Shown in pieces: positions 48,897 to 57,602 of a stretch of 64,000 nucleotides of DNA. This DNA is from Celeribacter baekdonensis (lineage in GTDB: Bacteria; Pseudomonadota; Alphaproteobacteria; Rhodobacterales; Rhodobacteraceae). Position numbers and translations under genes: made by a program. The stretch spans positions 2,790,001-2,854,000 of the forward strand of contig NZ_CP028475.1 of NCBI RefSeq assembly GCF_003047105.1. The letters run 5' to 3'. The notes below the pieces were generated by a model. The model ran no database searches and was not told where the DNA came from. It saw only the letters and a list, made by a program, of their open reading frames with translations. Within the stretch, counting starts at the first letter, position 1; every line of letters starts with the position of its first letter.

Positions 48897-48940
48897 TGTC
48901 GTGCTCCGAGGGCGAAAAGAGGCCATGTTGGATCGGGCCC

Positions 48941-48998
48941 TTTCATAAAACTGAAACGCATCGGCCAAACATTGACAAGAGTTGAAACAATTGAAACA
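48941..48998. promoter_or_regulatory. Candidate RpiR operators between aminotransferase and rpiR genes
   Basis: A TTTCA-N6-TGAAA palindrome (48941-48956) and a tandem TTGAAAC pair (48982-48988 and 48991-48997). The tandem pair lies between a TTGACA -35-like box (48972-48977) and the rpiR start, a typical repressor position; a further TGAAA is at 49004. Inference only. Confidence 0.45.
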
Positions 48999-49015
48999 GT
49001 CCCTGAAAGTCTTTT

Positions 49016-49897
49016 ATGGTCACGGGGACTGCGGTGCCGACAAGCTATCAGCAAAGGTTGGCGGAACATTACGCCGAATTGAGCCCGCGCTTGCGTGAGG
49101 CCGGGGACTACCTTGTCGAAAATCCGTTGGATGTGGTCACACGGTCGCTCAGGTCGATTGCAGAAGAGACGCGAATCGCTCCGGCGACCTTTAGTCGTCT
49201 GGCGCGCGCCTTGGGATTTGAAACATTTGAAACTCTGCGCGAGGGGGTGCGGGTACAATTGTCGCTGAAAGTGTCGAGCTTTGCGACGCGCGCAAAAGAC
49301 CTCAGCGAGGCCCCCAAAGGCGATGTCGCTGAGTTGCTCATGCGCTCTCTGGAGATGACCCAAAGCAATCTTGAAGACCTTGTGCGCGGCCTTGATCAGG
49401 TTGAACTTGCAAAGCTAATTGATGTGCTACATCACGCGCGCCGGGTGCTGATCGTAGGGGCTTTGGGATCGACGGGGATTGCCGAATATGCGGGTTATAT
49501 GGCAAATTTCTTAGGTGGAAAATGGCGACTCGCCGGGCGAATGGGGTCGTCTTACGGTTCTGTGCTCAGCGATATGGACCAAAAGGATGCGATGATTGTG
49601 ATCACCATGACGCCATCCGCACGGGTGTCGGTCAATGCCGCCGAGATCGCCCGCCGCCAAGGTGTCCATGTGGCCGTGATCACGGACAGCTACGCGTGTC
49701 CTGCCTTGCGCTACGCAAACGCGTCTTTCATGATAACAGGGGAAACTCCGAACTTTTTTAACACTTACACGACCACGGTTTTTCTTCTTGAAGTTATTAT
49801 GGCGATGCTTGCTCAGAAAGCCGGGCCGGATGTCGTGGAACGCATATCAGAGATCGAGCGCCGCAATCGGGCGCTTGGAGAAGTGGTCGATCTGTGA
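49016..49897 (+). CDS. RpiR/MurR-family transcriptional regulator
   Basis: 293 residues. An N-terminal HTH_6 domain (about 10-90, with [22 protein letters not shown] as recognition unit) is followed by a SIS sugar-phosphate-binding domain (about 135-260, [14 protein letters not shown]). RpiR proteins bind phosphorylated sugars or related effectors. Location between the aminotransferase and TAXI genes suggests it controls both. It overlaps the reading region before TAXI by only a short gap. Confidence 0.92.
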   Translation: MVTGTAVPTSYQQRLAEHYAELSPRLREAGDYLVENPLDVVTRSLRSIAEETRIAPATFSRLARALGFETFETLREGVRVQLSLKVSSFATRAKDLSEAPKGDVAELLMRSLEMTQSNLEDLVRGLDQVELAKLIDVLHHARRVLIVGALGSTGIAEYAGYMANFLGGKWRLAGRMGSSYGSVLSDMDQKDAMIVITMTPSARVSVNAAEIARRQGVHVAVITDSYACPALRYANASFMITGETPNFFNTYTTTVFLLEVIMAMLAQKAGPDVVERISEIERRNRALGEVVDL

Positions 49898-49944
49898 GGC
49901 GTGAGTGCCTCGGGATGACCGGAAAATCACTAAGGGAGACACCT

Positions 49945-50910
49945 ATGACCAAACACTTTAAACTTGGCCTTGCCGCTGCGGCTGCCTCCGCCATGATCGC
50001 GGGCTCTGCGATGGCCGAAGAGTTTATCACCATCGGCACCGGTGGCGTGACGGGCGTGTATTATCCGACGGGCGGCGCGATCTGTCGTCTGGTCAATAAA
50101 AACCGCAAGGAAACCGGCGTGCGGTGCTCGGTCGAATCCACCGGCGGGTCGGTGTATAACGTGAACACGATCAAGGAAGGCGAGTTGGAATTCGGCGTTG
50201 CCCAATCCGATATTCAATACAACGCCTATAACGGCGTCGTGCAATTTGAAGGTGAGCCGTTCGAAGGCCTGCGCTCCGTGTTCTCCGTGCACCCAGAACC
50301 CTTTACCGTTGTGGCACGCGCCGATGCTGGGGTGAAAACCTTTGAAGATCTCAAAGGCAAACGCATGAACATCGGCAACCCAGGTTCCGGTCAGCGCGCC
50401 ACCATGGAAGTGGTGATGGACAAGCTTGGCTGGACCTCGGATGATTTCGCCCTCGCGACCGAGCTCAAGCCGTCGGAACAATCGGCGGCGCTGTGCGACA
50501 ACCAGATCGACGCCATGGTCTACACGGTGGGTCACCCGTCGGGGTCCATTCAAGAAGCCACCACTGCCTGTGACTCCGTCCTCGTGGAAGTGGCCGGTCC
50601 GGCCATCGACGAACTGGTTGCTGATAACCCCTACTATCGCGTGGCAACCATTCCGGGCGGCATGTATCGGGGCAACGACGAAGACGTGAAAACCTTTGGT
50701 GTCGGCGCAACCATCGTGACCTCTGCGGATGTCTCCGAGGATGCAGTCTATGCCGTGGTTTCTGCTGTCTTCGAGAATTTCGATGACTTTAAGGGTCTGC
50801 ACCCGGCCTTTGCCAACCTGAAGCCGGAAGAGATGATCAAAGACGGTCTCTCCGCTCCGCTGCATCCGGGGGCAATTAAATACTACAAAGAAAAAGGCTG
50901 GATGGAATAA
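49945..50910 (+). CDS. TAXI-family TRAP transporter solute-binding protein
   Basis: 321 residues. Signal peptide (about 1-25, ending SAMAE), then TAXI marks [51 protein letters not shown] (about 60-88) and [23 protein letters not shown] proteins feed fused TRAP permeases; many bind glutamate or dicarboxylates. The start at 49945 follows GGGAGA. Separated from its permease by an attenuating hairpin. Confidence 0.94.
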   Translation: MTKHFKLGLAAAAASAMIAGSAMAEEFITIGTGGVTGVYYPTGGAICRLVNKNRKETGVRCSVESTGGSVYNVNTIKEGELEFGVAQSDIQYNAYNGVVQFEGEPFEGLRSVFSVHPEPFTVVARADAGVKTFEDLKGKRMNIGNPGSGQRATMEVVMDKLGWTSDDFALATELKPSEQSAALCDNQIDAMVYTVGHPSGSIQEATTACDSVLVEVAGPAIDELVADNPYYRVATIPGGMYRGNDEDVKTFGVGATIVTSADVSEDAVYAVVSAVFENFDDFKGLHPAFANLKPEEMIKDGLSAPLHPGAIKYYKEKGWME

Positions 50911-50925
50911 TCAGCCAAACATTTC

Positions 50926-50951
50926 AGGGGCGGCGCATCAGTGCCGCCCCT
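50926..50951 (+). terminator. Attenuating hairpin between TAXI binding protein and permease genes
   Basis: Perfect 9-bp stem AGGGGCGGC / GCCGCCCCT, 8-base loop, followed by TT; it lies 16 bp after the TAXI stop. Partial termination here would make more binding protein than permease, common in TRAP and ABC operons. Confidence 0.65.
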
Positions 50952-50990
50952 TTCCCATAAAAACACAACAGGGACGGTGGGGTATAAAGA

Positions 50991-53606
50991 ATGACAGACA
51001 CTGAAAAACGTGCATTGAACGAAGACGAACTTCAGGAACTGGTTGCGGCTTCCGACAGTGGCGCGCGCAATGTGCCGGGAACACTAGGCAAGGCGATCGC
51101 GGCGGTGGCGCTGTTGTGGTCGATTTTCCAGGTGCTTCTGGCCTCTCCGATCGGGCTCAAGATTTTGCCCGGCGACATGATCAACAACGCGCGGCAAATT
51201 CACCTTGCCTTTGCGATCTTTCTCTCCGCCATGTCCTATCCTCTGTTTAAATCGGCGTCGAAAACCTCTGTGCCATGGTATGACTGGGTGTTGGGACTCG
51301 GCGGGGCATTTCTCGCCATGTATGGCTATTTCTTCTACGCGAAGATTGTCGGAAACGGCGGCCTTGCGGACACGAGTGACTCCTATTTCGCCCTTGCGGG
51401 CCTCACCTTTCTGTTCATCGCGGCGTATCGCACGCTTGGTCCGGTGATGGTGATCCTCGCCATTGTGTTCTTGGGCTATGTCTTTTTCGGTGCTTCAGAT
51501 GTTGTGCCAGATCAGATCCGTTGGGCGGGCGCGTCGCTGCGTAAAGCGATGTCACATATGTGGATCACGACCGAAGGCGTGTTCGGTATCGCGCTCAACG
51601 TCTCGACCCAATTCGTGTTCCTTTTTGTCCTCTTCGGTGCCCTGCTCGATAAGGCCGGTGCCGGGAACTATTTCATCAAAATGGCCTTTGGCGCCCTAGG
51701 CCACCTGCGCGGTGGTCCGGCAAAAGCGGCCGTGGTCGGCTCCGCTGCGACGGGTCTGATTTCCGGCTCCTCCATCGCCAACGTGGTCACGACGGGCACG
51801 TTCACCATCCCGCTGATGAAACGCGTGGGCTTTTCTGCGGAAAAAGCCGGTTCCGTCGAAGTTGCCTCCTCCGTCAACGGCCAAATCATGCCTCCGGTGA
51901 TGGGGGCTGCGGCCTTTCTCATGGTGGAATATGTCGGCATTTCCTATTTCGAAGTCATCAAACACGCCTTTCTGCCCGCGATCATTTCCTACATCGCCTT
52001 GGTCTACATCGTTCACCTCGAAGCGGTGAAAGACAACATGCCGACCATCGGCAACAAGGTCGTATCACTGTGGCGCACGGTTATGGGGATGTTCCTGTTT
52101 TTCGCGGGCTTTGGCGGACTGTGCTATGCCACGCAATTTCCCGTGCGCATGATCACCTCAATGGTGCCCGAGGGCAGCGGCTGGGTATTGGCCGTGTTGA
52201 TCGGTGTGGTCTATGTTGGCCTCGTCAAACTTGCGGCCAGCACTGATGAGCTTGAGATCGACGATCCCAATGCCGAAGTGATGGAACTGCCGGATGTGGC
52301 CAAGCTGTGGACGGCTGGTCTCTATTATTTGTTGCCGATCATTGTTCTGGTCTACTTCCTGATGATTGAACGCAAATCTCCCGGCCTGTCGGCGTTTTGG
52401 GCGACCTTCCTTTTGTTCTTCATCTTGCTGACGCAAAAGCCACTCAAAGCGATGTTCCGTGGTGAAAACGATGCTGTTGCCCGCATGAAAGAGGGGCTGT
52501 TCGATCTGGTCGAAGGCATGATCGACGGGGCCCGCAACATGATCGGGATTGGCCTTGCGACTGCGACCGCTGGCATCATCGTCGGCACCGTGTCTTTGAC
52601 GGGCATTGGTCAGGTGATGGCGGATTTCGTTGAGTTCCTGTCGGGCGGCAATCTGATCTTGATGTTGGTGTTCGTTGCAATCCTGTCGCTGATCCTCGGC
52701 ATGGGCCTACCGACCACGGCGAACTATATCGTGGTGTCTTCGCTCATGGTCTCCGTTGTTGTCGAACTTGGCGCACAATCGGGTCTCATCGTTCCGCTGA
52801 TCGCCGTGCACCTGTTTGTGTTCTACTTCGGGATCATGGCGGACGTGACGCCCCCTGTGGGACTTGCGAGTTTCGCCGCCGCCGCCGTGTCGGGCGGGGA
52901 CGCGATCCGCACAGGCTTCATCGCCTTCTTCTATAGCCTGCGGACAGTGGCTTTGCCGTTTGTGTTCATCTTCAACACCGATCTGTTGTTGATCAATGTG
53001 ACGGTGGTCCAAGGCATTATCGTCTTTGTTGTCGCGACCATCGGCATTTTGGTGTTCACCGCCGCGACGATGGGGTTTTACATCACCAAGTCGCGGATTT
53101 GGGAAACGGTGGCGCTTTTGCTTGTGGCCTTTGCCCTGTTCCGTCCGGGGTTCTTCATGGACATGATCCAACCGCCATTCCACGAGACCGCGCCCATGGC
53201 CTTGGCACAGGCACTCGAAGAGGCCCCCGCCGGATCGCAAATGCGTATCGTGGTGATGGGACCAGATTTCGACACGCTTGAGGAAAAGGAAATTCACCTT
53301 GCCCTCACCGTGCCGGATGCTGAGGGCGGTGATGCGCGTCTTGCTGCGCTTGGGCTGATGCTCACGGCTGATGGCGACCAGATGATCATGGACGAGCCGA
53401 TGTTCGGCACGCCTTTGGCCAAGAAACTGTCGAGCTTTGACTTCTATGGGGATGAGCCGGTGCAGATCACCAATGTTCAGGCGCCCGCCAAGCAGCTTCC
53501 GAAAGAGCTGATGTTCATTCCTGCGCTCATTCTCTTGGGCCTCGTGACCGTTCTGCAACGACGCCGGGCGGCCTCTAAACGCGAACTCGAAGGAGAACCA
53601 GCATGA
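50991..53606 (+). CDS. TAXI-type TRAP transporter fused permease with DUF3394 tail
   Basis: 871 residues. The first ~200 residues with four helices correspond to a DctQ-like part, the next ~450 to a DctM part (AVVGSAATGLISGSSIANVVTTG, LGMGLPTTANYIVVSSLM, MADVTPPVGLASFAAAAVSGG), and the last ~190 to a DUF3394 domain with a final helix near 835-855. It is the complete membrane part for the TAXI system. It overlaps the UspA gene by 4 bases (ATGA). Confidence 0.94.
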   Translation: MTDTEKRALNEDELQELVAASDSGARNVPGTLGKAIAAVALLWSIFQVLLASPIGLKILPGDMINNARQIHLAFAIFLSAMSYPLFKSASKTSVPWYDWVLGLGGAFLAMYGYFFYAKIVGNGGLADTSDSYFALAGLTFLFIAAYRTLGPVMVILAIVFLGYVFFGASDVVPDQIRWAGASLRKAMSHMWITTEGVFGIALNVSTQFVFLFVLFGALLDKAGAGNYFIKMAFGALGHLRGGPAKAAVVGSAATGLISGSSIANVVTTGTFTIPLMKRVGFSAEKAGSVEVASSVNGQIMPPVMGAAAFLMVEYVGISYFEVIKHAFLPAIISYIALVYIVHLEAVKDNMPTIGNKVVSLWRTVMGMFLFFAGFGGLCYATQFPVRMITSMVPEGSGWVLAVLIGVVYVGLVKLAASTDELEIDDPNAEVMELPDVAKLWTAGLYYLLPIIVLVYFLMIERKSPGLSAFWATFLLFFILLTQKPLKAMFRGENDAVARMKEGLFDLVEGMIDGARNMIGIGLATATAGIIVGTVSLTGIGQVMADFVEFLSGGNLILMLVFVAILSLILGMGLPTTANYIVVSSLMVSVVVELGAQSGLIVPLIAVHLFVFYFGIMADVTPPVGLASFAAAAVSGGDAIRTGFIAFFYSLRTVALPFVFIFNTDLLLINVTVVQGIIVFVVATIGILVFTAATMGFYITKSRIWETVALLLVAFALFRPGFFMDMIQPPFHETAPMALAQALEEAPAGSQMRIVVMGPDFDTLEEKEIHLALTVPDAEGGDARLAALGLMLTADGDQMIMDEPMFGTPLAKKLSSFDFYGDEPVQITNVQAPAKQLPKELMFIPALILLGLVTVLQRRRAASKRELEGEPA

Positions 53607-54034
53607 TCCAGACCATTCTCTGCGCCGTTGATGTGAACCGCGTCAAAGATGAGGTGAAAGTCCTGCAAACCGCCGCACGTCTGGCTGTCGCCGAAGGGGC
53701 GCAGCTTGATGTGATCACCGTCCTGCCCGATTATGGCATGAGTTGGGTTGGCGGATATTTCGACGAGCAACACACGAAAGACGCGCGAGACAAGGTGAAA
53801 CAGGCCCTGCGTGAGCTGGTGGAAGAGGCGCTCGGCCCAGAGGTCAACGCGAAGGTGCGTCATCTGGTGGCGGTTGGCACCGCCTACCATGAAATCCTCG
53901 AAACGGCGAAAAAGGACGGTGCCGACCTCATCGTCCTTGGTGCGCATCGACCGGATCTGAAAGACTACCTCTTGGGGCCAAACGCGGCTCGGGTTGTGAG
54001 GCACTCTAAATGTTCGGTTTTCGTTGTCCGTTAA
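53603..54034 (+). CDS. Universal stress protein A family protein
   Basis: 143 residues with the Usp fold: ILCAVDVNRVKDEV at the N-terminus and the ATP-site region LIVLGAHRPDLKDYLLGPNAARVVRH (as positions 110-136) at the C-terminus, a G-2x-x-9x-G-type loop. It is coupled to the TRAP permease by an ATGA overlap, as in TeaD of TeaABC, which binds ATP and tunes the transporter. The stop is inside a 17-bp tandem duplication. Confidence 0.9.
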   Translation: MIQTILCAVDVNRVKDEVKVLQTAARLAVAEGAQLDVITVLPDYGMSWVGGYFDEQHTKDARDKVKQALRELVEEALGPEVNAKVRHLVAVGTAYHEILETAKKDGADLIVLGAHRPDLKDYLLGPNAARVVRHSKCSVFVVR

Positions 54035-54064
54035 ATGACGCTGTCCATTAAATGACGCTGTCCA
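54031..54064 (+). repeat. Perfect 17-bp tandem duplication at the UspA stop
   Basis: Two identical copies of TTAAATGACGCTGTCCA (54031-54047 and 54048-54064), the first containing the UspA stop codon. It looks like a recent slippage or break-repair duplication at the left edge of a damaged region. Confidence 0.9.
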
Positions 54065-54075
54065 TGTAAACCTTT

Positions 54076-54101
54076 GGCCTGCTTTGGAGACGAGGCAGGC
54101 C
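54076..54101 (+). terminator. Terminator hairpin after the UspA gene
   Basis: Perfect 7-bp stem GGCCTGC / GCAGGCC with a 12-base loop, followed by CTTTGTTT. Ends the TAXI-TRAP-UspA transcript. Confidence 0.6.
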
Positions 54102-54137
54102 CTTTGTTTGAACGATCAAGAGAGAGGATAAAGCGAC

Positions 54138-54341
54138 ATGAAACTGGCACGATACGGAGAGCGGGGCGCCGAGAAGCCCGCATTGGTGGACAAGGACGGA
54201 AATTTGCGTGACCTGTCAGCACATGTCAGCGACATCGCGGGCGAGATCCTAACACGCCTTGACGATCTCAAATCCATCGACCCCGAGACGCTGCCTCTGA
54301 TAAGTGGAAAGCCGCGTCTTGGGGCCTATGGTGGACGTTGA
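54138..54341 (+). pseudogene. FAH-family hydrolase, N-terminal fragment
   Basis: 67 residues. The sequence MKLARYGERGAEKPALVDKD, then LRDLSAHVSDIAGEIL and the PRLGAY segment, matches the start of fumarylacetoacetate-hydrolase-family proteins (DUF2437 N-domain plus the first catalytic residues). The catalytic barrel (~220 residues) is missing: the frame stops at 54341 right where homologues continue. It keeps an RBS (AGAGAGGAT). It is a remnant of an aromatic or lactone catabolic gene. Confidence 0.75.
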
Positions 54342-54381
54342 CACCCGTTGGGATAGGCTTGTTGTCTGCCCCTTGGTCAAG

Positions 54382-54998
54382 TCAATCGAGGGGTTGAATT
54401 TGACTGTCAGCACGGGTGATGTTGAAGTGATCTATCGTGCGACAATAGAGGCCCGCGCCTCCCATGCGCGCGATGGGGGCATGAGCGCTAAGTTCAATTG
54501 TGGCCGTGCTTGGGTCGATCATCAACTCATCTTGAACGTAAAGCGATAGGATCTCTCCAAGGACGATTTTCTGTTGCGTGCGGGTGGATATGGTTTGCAT
54601 CAACTGGCATTCCAGCCGGACGGGAGAGGACGCAATGCCCGGAACCCTATTGGTGGCGGCCGGGCAAAGCGCAACCGCGGCCATGTCCGCTTCGCTTTCG
54701 GTATAAGGCAAATCCGTTGCGGTTTGGTTCATCAGCGGAGCAAGCTCTTCGGTCACCAAATTCACCGTAAAACGCTCGGTTTGCGTGATGTTGCGCACGG
54801 TGTCTTTGAGCGATTTTTCGGGGTGTTCCAATATTCCGAGCGCAACCACCGCAGGGTCATGCCCCATCACATTGAAAAACGATAGGGGGCCAGATTGGCG
54901 ACACCACTGGCGGAGAGAGTGGAGACCCATGCGATCGGGCGCGGTACCACGAGAGAAGACAAGAGTTTATATCGCGTCCACGCCACTAAGGACGTCAT
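54382..54998 (-). pseudogene. Flavin reductase (DIM6/NTAB-like), one-base frameshift
   Basis: The frame open from 54930 reads SFFNVMGHDPAVVALGI, then LKDTVRNI and NLVTEELAPLMNQTA to a normal end at 54382. The N-terminal part (MTSLVAWTRYKLLSSLVV, PRPIAWVSTLSASGVANLAPY) is in another frame beginning at ATG 54998. They join at about 54881, where one base is missing between the Tyr and Ser codons of APY-SFF. Such proteins bind FMN and reduce it or act as oxidoreductases. Substrate link unknown. Confidence 0.8.
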
Positions 54999-55067
54999 AT
55001 CGTATTGCATTGAAAAGCCTCTATAAACATGGCTGCCCTGCCATATGAATGACAGGGCAGCGCGATC

Positions 55068-55259
55068 TTATTGTGTTGCCGTGCGGTCAGCAGCGTCAAG
55101 CAAGACGGCGCGCATCTCTTTGAGCAGGGCGTCACGCTCTTCTTTGGGGAGATAGTGCACGGTGAGTATGTCGCACATGTTGCAGAGCAGATTGCGCGCG
55201 CCATATGGGAGGGCGCGATCATGTGGGGGAGGCGATTTTGACCCCAGCGGAGGCTGCAC
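55068..55259 (-). pseudogene. Unidentified C-terminal coding remnant
   Basis: The last ~40 residues (LTVHYLPKEERDALLKEMRA then AADRTATQ) look like a real helical protein end, but the frame upstream breaks into low-quality sequence around 55205. No family assigned; coding origin is a guess based on amino-acid composition. Confidence 0.3.
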
Positions 55260-55735
55260 GGCTGTCCTATGCGCATGAGAACACTGTTGCGCTGGTTTTG
55301 GCGGATTTGTCCGACAACCCCGGCGATGGAGCTTATGGCGATGCCACTGACGTTTTAAGCGCTCTGATGTCCGACGGGGGCGAGAATATCCTGTTGGGGG
55401 TCTTGTACGACCCCGTGGCCGTTGTGATGGTAGCTCAGGCTAGGGGCGGTACCAGTCTTGAGCTGTCGCTCGGCGGGCATTCTGTCCCAGAGTACGGGGG
55501 TGCACCTCCGGTCGTGACGGCGCAGGTGCGTGCGCTCAGTGACGGGAATTTCATCTGTGATGGGCCAATGTGGAACGGGGTGGTCCACTCCTTTGGTGCG
55601 GCTGCCATCCTGCAGGTATCAGATGTTATCGCCTTGAAATTGTTTAAACATTTCCGGACTGCCTATGCGCCCTATGCCGCACGCATCGCCCTTGTTGATG
55701 GTGGCGGCTTGGCCAGCCCACGGAGCGGCGCCTAA
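55205..55735 (+). pseudogene. M81-family (MlrC) metallopeptidase, C-terminal fragment
   Basis: 176 residues. ALVLADLSDNPGDGAYGDATDVL and VLYDPVAVVMVAQARGG match the MlrC C-terminal domain, known from microcystin-degrading and related peptidases. The N-terminal metalloprotease domain (~280 residues) is absent; upstream sequence belongs to a remnant on the other strand. Near the end, the text between VSDV and KLFKHFRTAY lacks about 30 residues compared with the family, suggesting a further deletion. Non-functional. Confidence 0.7.
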
Positions 55736-55813
55736 AGTACAGCCGCGTTCCGCGCCCGATCTATCCTTTGGACGGGACTGTGGCGCTATGATCCGCTGAG
55801 ACAGCAGCTCACC

Positions 55814-56176
55814 CTAATGGGCCGCTGTCAGGATAAAAAACACCTTGCGCACATGGGTCAGATTTTCCCATGTGCCGACAAAACCAGCCGCCACCACAAA
55901 ACTGTCGCCGGGACCAAAGACCCGTTGCGCGCCGTCCGCATCCGTCAGGCGCACTTGGCCCTCTAAAATGTGGCACATCTCGTCATAGTCGCAGGCGCAG
56001 CGTTCCAAATGCGGGCCAGCTTCCCAAATGCCGCTGAGCGCGCGCCCATCCGAGCTTTCAAAACAGCGCCAGCTTTTGCTGTCATAGGGCGCATCGACCA
56101 AGGCGGGATCGTCCACGCGGGTTGTGCGCGGGGCGCTCTGTGTTTCAAAGGCGATCACATGGGTGGGGTTGCTCAT
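55814..56176 (-). CDS. Cupin domain protein (Cupin_3 type), third copy
   Basis: 120 residues; a single small beta-barrel. The core YDEMCHILEGQVRLTD with GDSFVVAAGFVGTWEN is the DUF861 cupin motif pair; the metal-ligand set is incomplete, with Cys and His in CHILEG. Similar marks recur in the cupins at 62386 and 62743. Last gene of the nine-gene minus-strand run, 37 bp after the FAD oxidase. Likely a small-molecule binding or isomerase protein; substrate unknown. Confidence 0.85.
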   Translation of the reverse strand: MSNPTHVIAFETQSAPRTTRVDDPALVDAPYDSKSWRCFESSDGRALSGIWEAGPHLERCACDYDEMCHILEGQVRLTDADGAQRVFGPGDSFVVAAGFVGTWENLTHVRKVFFILTAAH

Positions 56177-56213
56177 ATCAGTCCTTTCAAGACGCAGGTG
56201 TTAGGGTGCAACG

Positions 56214-57602
56214 TCAAGACGCGAGGCCAATACCAAAGGCATCCAGAAGGCGCAGAACGGCGCTGCGATGGCCGGTCTCATCTTCGCGGGCCAAATCTTT
56301 TTGTGCCATTTTGACGGCAATGCTGCGGATCGGTTCGGGCGGAAAAGGCACCGCCCAACGGCGCGGCATTTTCAATCGCGTGCGTTCAGTGTCTGCCCCA
56401 TTCAACAAATCCAACATGGTCAGTGCAGCAAAGCGACTGGCGGAGACGCCCTGTCCGGTGAACCCCATCGCATAGGCGAGTTGACCGCCATAGGCCAAGC
56501 CAGAAAAAAAAGTCGTGCGGGCCGAGGTGTCGATGATGCCGCCCCACGCGTGGTCAAACCGAACATCTGAGAGGGACGGGAAGGCGGCGGCAAATTGGTC
56601 TGCCAGCCGTTGGAAACTTGCGTCACGCTGCAACAACGCATCACTGCGATCACTGCCGTAGTGATAAATCGCGTCATACCCGGCCCAAAGCATCCGATTG
56701 TCGGCGGTCTTGCGGAAATAGTGAAACTGGTTGCCGCAATCAGCGATGCCATAACGGTCTGTCCAACCGATGCTGGCCCATTGCGCCTCGGTCATCGGTT
56801 CGGTCACCAGCGAGTAATCATAGATCGGGATGAAAGACAGGCTCAGGCGCTTGAGCAGGGGCTTGGCCGAGTTCGTCGCCAAGATCACCTGTTTGGCGCG
56901 GATCACCGCTTGGGCGGTGTCCAACTTGAGAACGGTGCCATCGCGGGACAGCTTGGAGACGCCGGAGTTTTCACAAATTGTAACGCCGTGCTGCAAACAG
57001 ACCCGGCGCAGTTCGGCCACTGTGCGCGCCGGATCAACCAGCGCATAATTCGGTTCAAACAAACCCGCCGAATAGACCGGACTGTCGAGTTTCTCGGCCA
57101 ATTCCGCACCGGACAGCAGACTGTGTTCGATGCCAAAGCGGGCATAGTTGCGCGCCATGTCTTGCAAGCCCTGTGCCTGCCATGGCGTTGCTGCGACATT
57201 GAGTTTGCCGGAGCGTTCAAACCCGGCATTCATACCATAGCGCTCAAGGTCCCGCGCGTAATGATCAAGGTTGTCACGCCCAAGCCGGATCAACCGCTCC
57301 GCCTCACCTGTGTGGCGCGTGAGCGCATTGGACACGCCATGCGAAATCGACGGCGCGCAAAACCCACCATTGCGCCCACTGGCGTCTTGGCCGCATCGCT
57401 TGGCCTCAAGCACAACAATCGTGGCGTCAGGGTGACGTTCGCGGGCCTTCAGTGCACTCCACAGCCCGGTAAAGCCACCGCCAACAATCGCCAAATCACA
57501 AGACAGATCCGAGGTGGCCGGAAGGCAGGCGGGCAAAGGCGGAACGGTCGTGGTCCAAAACGGAACGGGACGGGCGGTGCTCAACCGAATGTCGCCTGTC
57601 AT
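56214..57602 (-). CDS. FAD-dependent amine/amino-acid oxidoreductase (DAO family)
   Basis: 462 residues. The dinucleotide site DLAIVGGGFTGLWSALKARE is near residue 35; the GRNGGFCAPSISHG block, the FAD/substrate region IPIYDYSLVTEPM, and the C-terminal GFTGQGVSASRFAAL motif are typical of DAO oxidases such as PuuB and OrdA. It would oxidise an amine to an imine/aldehyde. ATGA overlap with the uridylyltransferase gene upstream; two ALDH genes in the same run could oxidise the aldehyde product. Confidence 0.88.
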   Translation of the reverse strand: MTGDIRLSTARPVPFWTTTVPPLPACLPATSDLSCDLAIVGGGFTGLWSALKARERHPDATIVVLEAKRCGQDASGRNGGFCAPSISHGVSNALTRHTGEAERLIRLGRDNLDHYARDLERYGMNAGFERSGKLNVAATPWQAQGLQDMARNYARFGIEHSLLSGAELAEKLDSPVYSAGLFEPNYALVDPARTVAELRRVCLQHGVTICENSGVSKLSRDGTVLKLDTAQAVIRAKQVILATNSAKPLLKRLSLSFIPIYDYSLVTEPMTEAQWASIGWTDRYGIADCGNQFHYFRKTADNRMLWAGYDAIYHYGSDRSDALLQRDASFQRLADQFAAAFPSLSDVRFDHAWGGIIDTSARTTFFSGLAYGGQLAYAMGFTGQGVSASRFAALTMLDLLNGADTERTRLKMPRRWAVPFPPEPIRSIAVKMAQKDLAREDETGHRSAVLRLLDAFGIGLAS

